6,366 bases of DNA from an uncultured Lachnospiraceae bacterium (GTDB taxonomy: Bacteria > Bacillota > Clostridia > Lachnospirales > Lachnospiraceae): positions 1 to 6,366 of the forward strand of contig CACZOG010000153.1 of NCBI GenBank assembly GCA_902782715.1. Direction: 5' to 3'. The position numbers and the translations under genes are program-made. Under the pieces are notes generated by a model. The model searched no databases and had not been told where the DNA came from. It saw only the letters and a list, made by a program, of their open reading frames with translations. The first letter of the stretch is position 1. The number at the start of each line of letters is the position of its first letter. Shown here in pieces: positions 1 to 3,655 of this stretch.

Positions 1-136
1 TACCGCATACAACAATGGCATCAGTCTTATGAGCAATCTGGAACTCAATATTCTTGTAAAACTGTTCGTAATCGACTTCCTGGTTTTGCTTAAACGGCGT
101 TACGATGGCTACTGCCGCGCCTGTAAAAACTGACAT
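1..136 (-). CDS. dapA: 4-hydroxy-tetrahydrodipicolinate synthase DapA, N-terminal part (cut by window edge)
   Basis: Only the first 45 codons are present; the gene runs leftward off the window. The protein begins MSVFTGAAVAIVTPF, continues with an acidic/aromatic stretch around residues 22-28, and reaches DAIVVCG at residues 39-45. This is the start of the TIM barrel in the DapA family, where the next residues are normally the TTGE loop. DapA condenses pyruvate with aspartate semialdehyde in the cytoplasm, the first committed step of the diaminopimelate/lysine pathway that also feeds peptidoglycan. The Schiff-base lysine lies beyond the window. The start is well supported: a strong AGGAGAGGTG ribosome binding site (141-150) sits four bases upstream of the ATG, and a consensus promoter lies just beyond. 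The related aldolases NanA and KDG aldolase share the fold, but this N-terminus fits DapA best. Confidence 0.88.
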   Translation of the reverse strand, partial: MSVFTGAAVAIVTPFKQNQEVDYEQFYKNIEFQIAHKTDAIVVCG

Positions 137-140
137 ATTT

Positions 141-150
141 CACCTCTCCT
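141..150 (-). promoter_or_regulatory. Strong ribosome binding site of dapA
   Basis: On the minus strand the bases read AGGAGAGGTG, a near-complete anti-16S match, four bases upstream of the ATG at 136. It fixes the dapA start codon. Confidence 0.85.
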
Positions 151-170
151 TTCAAAAATTAACAATTCTC

Positions 171-198
171 ATTATAGCGAAACGACTTTAATTGTCAA
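171..198 (-). promoter_or_regulatory. Consensus sigma-A promoter for dapA
   Basis: Read on the minus strand, a perfect TTGACA (-35, 198 to 193) is followed after 16 bp by a perfect TATAAT (-10, 176 to 171). Transcription would start near 164, giving a leader of only about 28 nt that consists mostly of the ribosome binding site. That leaves no room for a lysine riboswitch or attenuator. The -35 hexamer overlaps by five bases the -35 hexamer of the divergent cyclase promoter. Confidence 0.8.
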
Positions 199-221
199 CT
201 TTAATTTATTTATGATATAAT
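192..221 (+). promoter_or_regulatory. Extended -10 promoter of the diguanylate cyclase gene
   Basis: TTGTCA (192-197) is followed by an 18-bp spacer and a perfect TATAAT (216-221). A TG dinucleotide at 213-214 gives an extended -10 (TGA-TATAAT). Expected transcription start is around 228, leaving a leader of about 26 nt with GGAG at 244-247, six bases before the ATG at 254. The -35 lies on top of the dapA -35: the seven bases TTGTCAA (192-198) serve both strands. Confidence 0.72.
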
Positions 222-253
222 AAATTTAATTTATCGGGTAATCGGAGCATCAG

Positions 254-1345
254 ATGCAAAACTTATACTTAAAAATAAGAAATTTCCTGACCAAAGACGT
301 AAAAAACGAATTCGAGTCAAAAGATCTCGCCGTTTTATTGCGTCTTTTATCTATTTTATCCGTATTATACAATCTGGCGAATTCTGTTTATTTCGCCGTG
401 AACAATTCGTATTTTTTTGCAATCATCTCCATTCCCATAATATGTCTCTACGTTGGTGTTTTCATTGAAACATACGAGAACAAGACCAAGTTTGCTTTCA
501 ATATGTTCAATTGCACATCAATAGCTACAGCGGTTATATTCACCATATTTACCGGCTGGGACAAGAACTATCAGTGGATACTCTGCATCGTATGTCTTAT
601 CATATTCTTTTCGGTCGAAACGGAATCCACATATAAAAGAAATTACATGGAGATCGTGCTTATAGCCTTGATCGCCGTATCAATCCTTTCACACCTTTTC
701 GGCCATTCCAAAAAAGGCAGCGATGTTTCAAATATCATCTTTTCGACAGTAACCACTATCTACTACGGATCTTCGGTTGCCATAATCTCATTTTATTTCA
801 GCAGGAAATTTAACGATTCGGAGATCAAACTCAGAAATTATAATCAGAAATTAAAAGAAATGGCTTCGTTAGATACTCTTACACAGTTATCCAACAGACG
901 AAGCATGAACGATTACCTTTCAAGTCTCGTATTCGAAAAAGAGAAAAAAGGCGATACTTTCTGTATTGCCATAGCAGATCTGGATTTCTTTAAAAAGATC
1001 AATGACCAGTACGGGCATGAAGCCGGCGATTATATTCTTAAGGAAACTGCAAAGATATTTGAACAGACAATGGAAGGCAGAGGAAAAGTCGCAAGATGGG
1101 GAGGCGAAGAATTCCTCTTCTGTTTTAACGATCTTAATCAGGAACAGAGTTTTAATATCTTGGATGACATGCGTCAGATAATCGAAAACAGAAAATTCAT
1201 ATATAAGGATAATGAGATCCACATTACAATAACAATCGGCCTTGAAGAGTACTACCACATTGTGGGTATAGAAGGTACGATCTCCAACGCCGATAAGAAG
1301 TTATATGAAGGTAAATCAAACGGAAGAAATAAAGTAGTAATGTAA
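254..1345 (+). CDS. Membrane-bound diguanylate cyclase (GGDEF protein), six predicted TM helices
   Basis: This 363-aa protein should make cyclic di-GMP from two GTP at the inner face of the membrane. Residues ~25-185 contain six hydrophobic segments (about 25-49, 53-74, 82-102, 108-122, 132-150, 160-185) with short loops and no recognised ligand-binding domain, a MASE-like sensor I cannot assign to a named family. A charged linker leads into a complete GGDEF domain (~205-360): DTLTQLSNRR at 207-216, metal/substrate motif DLDFFKKIND at 242-251, YGHEAGD at 253-259, active-site GGEEF at 283-287, and KSNGRNKV near the C-terminus. The key positions look intact, so the enzyme is probably active. 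The allosteric RxxD site expected five residues before GGEEF reads EGRG (274-277) and is therefore missing. There is no EAL or HD-GYP partner in the window. The gene appears monocistronic, diverges from dapA, and ends one base from the end of folA on the other strand. Confidence 0.93.
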   Translation: MQNLYLKIRNFLTKDVKNEFESKDLAVLLRLLSILSVLYNLANSVYFAVNNSYFFAIISIPIICLYVGVFIETYENKTKFAFNMFNCTSIATAVIFTIFTGWDKNYQWILCIVCLIIFFSVETESTYKRNYMEIVLIALIAVSILSHLFGHSKKGSDVSNIIFSTVTTIYYGSSVAIISFYFSRKFNDSEIKLRNYNQKLKEMASLDTLTQLSNRRSMNDYLSSLVFEKEKKGDTFCIAIADLDFFKKINDQYGHEAGDYILKETAKIFEQTMEGRGKVARWGGEEFLFCFNDLNQEQSFNILDDMRQIIENRKFIYKDNEIHITITIGLEEYYHIVGIEGTISNADKKLYEGKSNGRNKVVM

Positions 1346-1357
1346 CTTACTTTCTTC
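1323..1357. repeat. Imperfect inverted repeat spanning the convergent stop codons
   Basis: GAAGAAA (1323-1329) is complementary to TTTCTTC (1351-1357), and inside it GTAA (1337-1340) pairs with TTAC (1347-1350) around a six-base loop. A seven-base bulge interrupts the left arm. The structure is centred on the junction of the cyclase and folA stop codons. It could act as a weak bidirectional end signal, but it is A/T-rich and lacks a T-tract on either strand, and the left arm is coding sequence. I regard it as a weak candidate only. Confidence 0.25.
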
Positions 1358-1838
1358 TGTATGTCGTAAAATAAAATGTATTGTCGAAATATGTCTGTTC
1401 TTCGGATTCTTCAGTCATCTCCCATTCATCATCCTTATCCAGATCAGGGAAGAAGGAATCAGCCGAAAACTCCCTTTCCACTTTAGTGATATAAGCCGTA
1501 TCGCAATAAGGAAGAAACTGCTTGTATATGCTTGCGCCTCCGCAGATATAGATATCTTCATCTTTGTATTCTTTCAAAATCTCAAGACATTTTTCTATAG
1601 AATCGGCATATATCTCATCTGCTCTCTGCTCGGGATTTTTCATTGTAGTAATAACGATATTTGTTCTGTCTTTTAAAGGCTTTCCGCCGGGAAAAGAATC
1701 GAGGGTTTTTCTTCCGAGAACGATAACTTTACCGGTTGTTGTCTGTCTGAAAAACTTCTGATCCGAAGGGATCCTTACCAAAAGCTGATTGTTATAACCG
1801 ATTCCCCAATTTGAATCAACGCATGCTATCAAATTCAT
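1347..1838 (-). CDS. folA: Dihydrofolate reductase
   Basis: This 163-aa single-domain cytoplasmic enzyme reduces dihydrofolate to tetrahydrofolate with NADPH, recycling the product of the thymidylate synthase encoded just upstream. Family motifs are in order: WGIG at 11-14, IPSD at 23-26 with the catalytic acid D26, FFRQTT at 29-34, the NADPH-binding LGRKTLDSFPGGKPL at 41-55, and GGASIYKQFLP starting at 100. Length is typical of bacterial DHFR. The tryptophan preceding the catalytic motif in E. coli (W22) is V21 here, and the usual Met of MGRKT is L41. The start is supported by AGGAGA (1845-1850 on the minus strand), six bases from the ATG. The gene lies 37 bp after thyA in the same direction and is probably translated from the same mRNA. 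Its stop lies one base from the cyclase stop on the other strand. Confidence 0.95.
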   Translation of the reverse strand: MNLIACVDSNWGIGYNNQLLVRIPSDQKFFRQTTTGKVIVLGRKTLDSFPGGKPLKDRTNIVITTMKNPEQRADEIYADSIEKCLEILKEYKDEDIYICGGASIYKQFLPYCDTAYITKVEREFSADSFFPDLDKDDEWEMTEESEEQTYFDNTFYFTTYRRK

Positions 1839-1875
1839 TTTCTGTCTCCTGTATATAAAATATTTGTCTTAAATC

Positions 1876-2724
1876 CTAAATTGCAATCGGAATGTTCTCT
1901 ATCTGAGGACCTGTAATGTAATTCTCGACTTTAACATCATTACGCGTAAATTCATAGAAATCATGAATGTCCGGATTAAGCCAGAACTTTGGAGCATCAT
2001 ATGTAGGTCTTTCAATAAGTTCTTTAATGATAGGAACATGTCGGTCGTAAATATGAGCATCGGCTATAACATGAACAAGTTCACCCACGTTCATATCACA
2101 AACCTGTGCGAGCATGTGAACAAGAACGGAATATTGAACCACATTCCAGTTGTTTGCAGCAAGAACGTCCTGAGAACGCTGATTAAGGATCGCATTAAGA
2201 GTAAGTTTGTCTTCTCCCTTTTTCTGCGTAACGTTAAAAGTCATGCTGTAAGCACAGGGATAAAGATTCATCTCATGAAGATCCGAATGAACATAAATAT
2301 TTGTCATGATACGTCTGGAAAAAGGATTGTTCTTAAGATCGTAAATAACCCTGTCAACCTGGTCCATCATGCCTTCTTTGTACTGATGTTTTACACCGAG
2401 CTGATATCCGTATGCTTTACCGATCGAACCTTCCTCATCCGCCCATTCATCCCATATATGGCTGTGAAGATCGTGGATATTATTCGACTTTTGCTGCCAT
2501 ATCCAGAGAATCTCATCTGTAGCCGATTTAAGTGCGGTTTTTCTCAAAGTGATCAAAGGAAATTCTTTGGAAAGATCATATCTGTTTACAACACCAAATT
2601 TTTTGATCGTATATGCGCTTGTTCCATCCTCCCAGTGAGGTCTTACTTTCTCTCCTTCAGTACTTGTACCGTTCTCAAGAATATCCCTGCACATATTAAT
2701 AAAAATCTGATCTGCGTAACTCAT
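1876..2724 (-). CDS. thyA: Thymidylate synthase (ThyA type)
   Basis: This 282-aa cytoplasmic enzyme methylates dUMP to dTMP using 5,10-methylenetetrahydrofolate, releasing dihydrofolate for FolA. Visible features are the N-terminal FGVVNRYDLSKEFPLITLRK (43-62), the ELLWIW-like EILWIW (71-76), the phosphate-binding SRRIM (136-140), the nucleophile C157 in LYPCAYS, NQRSQD (181-186), NNWNVVQY (191-198) and HIYDRH (224-229). It is slightly longer than E. coli ThyA (264 aa). The residue after the catalytic cysteine is Ala-Tyr rather than the His of PPCH; I recall this variant as usual in clostridial ThyA and do not read it as inactivation. The start is supported by GGAG eight bases upstream. The gene is 57 bp downstream of yigZ with no terminator-like hairpin between, consistent with a yigZ-thyA-folA operon. 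Confidence 0.96.
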   Translation of the reverse strand: MSYADQIFINMCRDILENGTSTEGEKVRPHWEDGTSAYTIKKFGVVNRYDLSKEFPLITLRKTALKSATDEILWIWQQKSNNIHDLHSHIWDEWADEEGSIGKAYGYQLGVKHQYKEGMMDQVDRVIYDLKNNPFSRRIMTNIYVHSDLHEMNLYPCAYSMTFNVTQKKGEDKLTLNAILNQRSQDVLAANNWNVVQYSVLVHMLAQVCDMNVGELVHVIADAHIYDRHVPIIKELIERPTYDAPKFWLNPDIHDFYEFTRNDVKVENYITGPQIENIPIAI

Positions 2725-2781
2725 TGTCTTTACTCCGTTTCTTTATATGGATTAATAGTTTTATCAAAATTATGTTAACTT

Positions 2782-3396
2782 CTAGAAGCTGAACATCTCA
2801 TTTTTAAAAGATAAACGTTCGGCAGTTCCATTAGTTATGTTAACTATTTGGGAATTGATTTCTTCATTCGTATCTAAAGGAACCGCAATTTTTAAAATAA
2901 CCGAATCCGTATATTCCGTGGATATAACCTTAACATCTTTTTCTCTTAAAAAAGAAGCGATTTTTGCATCGAAATTGTATGAATATCTATATTCGGATAT
3001 AACTGCTTCTGATTCAAGTTCGAAAGAACTGTTTCCTATGGCATCTTTTAAGGATTCCGAATACGCTCTTACCAGTCCTCCGGTTCCAAGAAGCGTTCCG
3101 CCGAAGTATCTTGTAACGACACAGAGAATATCGGTCAGCCCTTCTCTCTGAAGGATTTCAAGCATGGGTTTTCCCGCTGTTCCGGAAGGTTCTCCGTCAT
3201 CAGAACATTTATAATCCTTACCGTCATCTCCTAAAATATATGCATAACAGTGATGCCTGGCATCAAAGTATTTTTTCTTTTCGGATCTGATTATTTCCTG
3301 AATTTGATCGGTATCGGAAACTTTAAATAGATGACAGATAAATTTGGATTTTTTCTCAATGTAGATGCCCTCTTCGGGCGATAAAAGTTTCTTCAT
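2782..3396 (-). CDS. yigZ: YigZ/IMPACT family protein (UPF0029 plus DUF1949)
   Basis: This 204-aa protein of the conserved IMPACT family (YigZ in E. coli, YvyE in B. subtilis) matches the usual bacterial length. The N-terminal UPF0029 domain (~10-120) shows KKSKFI (15-20), ARHHCYAY (46-53), SDDGEPSGTAGKPML (65-79) and the family signature VVTRYFGG...GTGGLVRAYS (93-113). The C-terminal ~135-195 fits the small ferredoxin-like DUF1949 domain. The biochemical role of the bacterial proteins is not settled; eukaryotic IMPACT regulates the Gcn2 kinase, and nucleic-acid or translation-factor binding has been suggested for the bacterial members. There is no signal peptide or membrane segment, so it should be cytoplasmic. 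The ATG is preceded by GAGG (3403-3406, minus strand) six bases upstream. It is the first gene of the leftward cluster with thyA and folA. Confidence 0.93.
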   Translation of the reverse strand: MKKLLSPEEGIYIEKKSKFICHLFKVSDTDQIQEIIRSEKKKYFDARHHCYAYILGDDGKDYKCSDDGEPSGTAGKPMLEILQREGLTDILCVVTRYFGGTLLGTGGLVRAYSESLKDAIGNSSFELESEAVISEYRYSYNFDAKIASFLREKDVKVISTEYTDSVILKIAVPLDTNEEINSQIVNITNGTAERLSFKNEMFSF

Positions 3397-3413
3397 TTCA
3401 AACCTCAGCTATT

Positions 3414-3442
3414 ATTCTAACAAAGCACACAGAATATTACAA
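3414..3442 (-). promoter_or_regulatory. Candidate promoter for yigZ-thyA-folA
   Basis: On the minus strand TTGTAA (3442 to 3437) and TAGAAT (3419 to 3414) are separated by exactly 17 bp, and TGT directly before TAGAAT gives an extended -10. The match is 4/6 and 5/6 to consensus. The predicted start near 3407 would leave a leader of only about 10 nt, with the GAGG ribosome binding site at the very 5' end. This is unusually tight and lowers confidence. Confidence 0.42.
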
Positions 3443-3463
3443 GTAAACTATATATTGATTTTG

Positions 3464-3565
3464 GTTGACATAATATTTCTTTGTGTATTTCTTGATGATA
3501 TTTCACTTATATACGAAATTTCAACTATTTATAACATCTTTCATCTTATGTATTAGTTGACATAA
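3464..3565 (+). repeat. Two perfect copies of GTTGACATAA, 92 bp apart
   Basis: The 10-mer GTTGACATAA occurs at 3464-3473 and 3556-3565 in the same orientation within the yigZ/PBP intergenic region. Each contains a consensus TTGACA. The downstream copy has a passable -10 at 17 bp; the upstream copy has none at 16-18 bp. The repeats may be duplicated -35 elements or sites for a regulator; chance in A/T-rich DNA cannot be excluded. Confidence 0.45.
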
Positions 3566-3585
3566 CCATTTCTAAAAACTATTAA
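3557..3585 (+). promoter_or_regulatory. Candidate upstream promoter of the PBP gene (P1)
   Basis: A perfect TTGACA (3557-3562) is followed after 17 bp by TATTAA (3580-3585), a 4/6 match to the -10. The -10 shares bases with the -35 of the downstream candidate promoter, so the two could not be occupied at once. P1 would start transcription near 3592. Confidence 0.35.
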
Positions 3586-3610
3586 CAAAATACTATATTT
3601 ATGGTATTAT
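3582..3610 (+). promoter_or_regulatory. Likely main promoter of the PBP gene (P2, extended -10)
   Basis: TTAACA (3582-3587) and TATTAT (3605-3610) are each one base from consensus, separated by 17 bp, and TGG at 3602-3604 makes an extended -10. The predicted start lies around 3616-3618, giving a leader of about 39 nt before the ATG at 3656. This places the possible TTG start at 3617 at the very 5' end of the mRNA, which argues against that start. Confidence 0.62.
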
Positions 3611-3645
3611 ATATATTTGAATAATAATGCACTTAATATAGTGAA

Positions 3646-3649
3646 AGGA
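3646..3649 (+). promoter_or_regulatory. Ribosome binding site deciding the PBP start
   Basis: AGGA (in AAAGGA, 3644-3649) lies six bases upstream of the ATG at 3656. No comparable site precedes the in-frame TTG at 3617, so the ATG is the preferred start. Confidence 0.75.
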
Positions 3650-3655
3650 TACGAC

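Noticed and set aside
920..1258. Open frames antisense to the GGDEF domain, and similar ones within yigZ and the PBP gene
   Set aside because: Each is a shadow of a strongly identified gene, with translations rich in Cys/Phe/Ile as expected from complementary codons.
1963..2778. 271-aa open frame on the plus strand across thyA
   Set aside because: It is antisense to a complete, clearly conserved thyA; its translation shows no recognisable family and it lacks a convincing ribosome binding site.
2725..2781. Possible internal promoter for thyA (TTAACA with ATTAAT 16 bp on)
   Set aside because: The -10 is only a 4/6 match and there is no extended -10 or other support; co-transcription from upstream of yigZ is simpler.
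2779..2788. 10-bp palindrome CTTCTAGAAG over the yigZ stop codon
   Set aside because: It has no loop, no T-tract and no second copy; it is too short to be a terminator and is probably chance.
3515..3522. GAAATTTC palindrome in the yigZ/PBP intergenic region as an operator
   Set aside because: Eight-base A/T-rich palindromes are common by chance here, and there is no flanking symmetry or repeat.
3365..3556. 63-aa open frame on the plus strand starting inside yigZ and crossing the intergenic region
   Set aside because: It begins antisense to the yigZ start and is hydrophobic, A/T-driven sequence with no ribosome binding site or family resemblance.
3617..3655. N-terminal extension of the PBP from an in-frame TTG at 3617
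   Set aside because: No ribosome binding site precedes the TTG, and the best promoter predicts transcription starting at about the same base. The ATG at 3656 has AGGA at ideal spacing and is followed by a typical PBP N-terminus.
3397..3655. Riboswitch, small RNA gene or CRISPR repeats in the largest intergenic region
   Set aside because: The region is A/T-rich with no stable G/C stems, no T-tract terminator and no regularly spaced repeats. Only the promoter elements and the two GTTGACATAA copies stand out.
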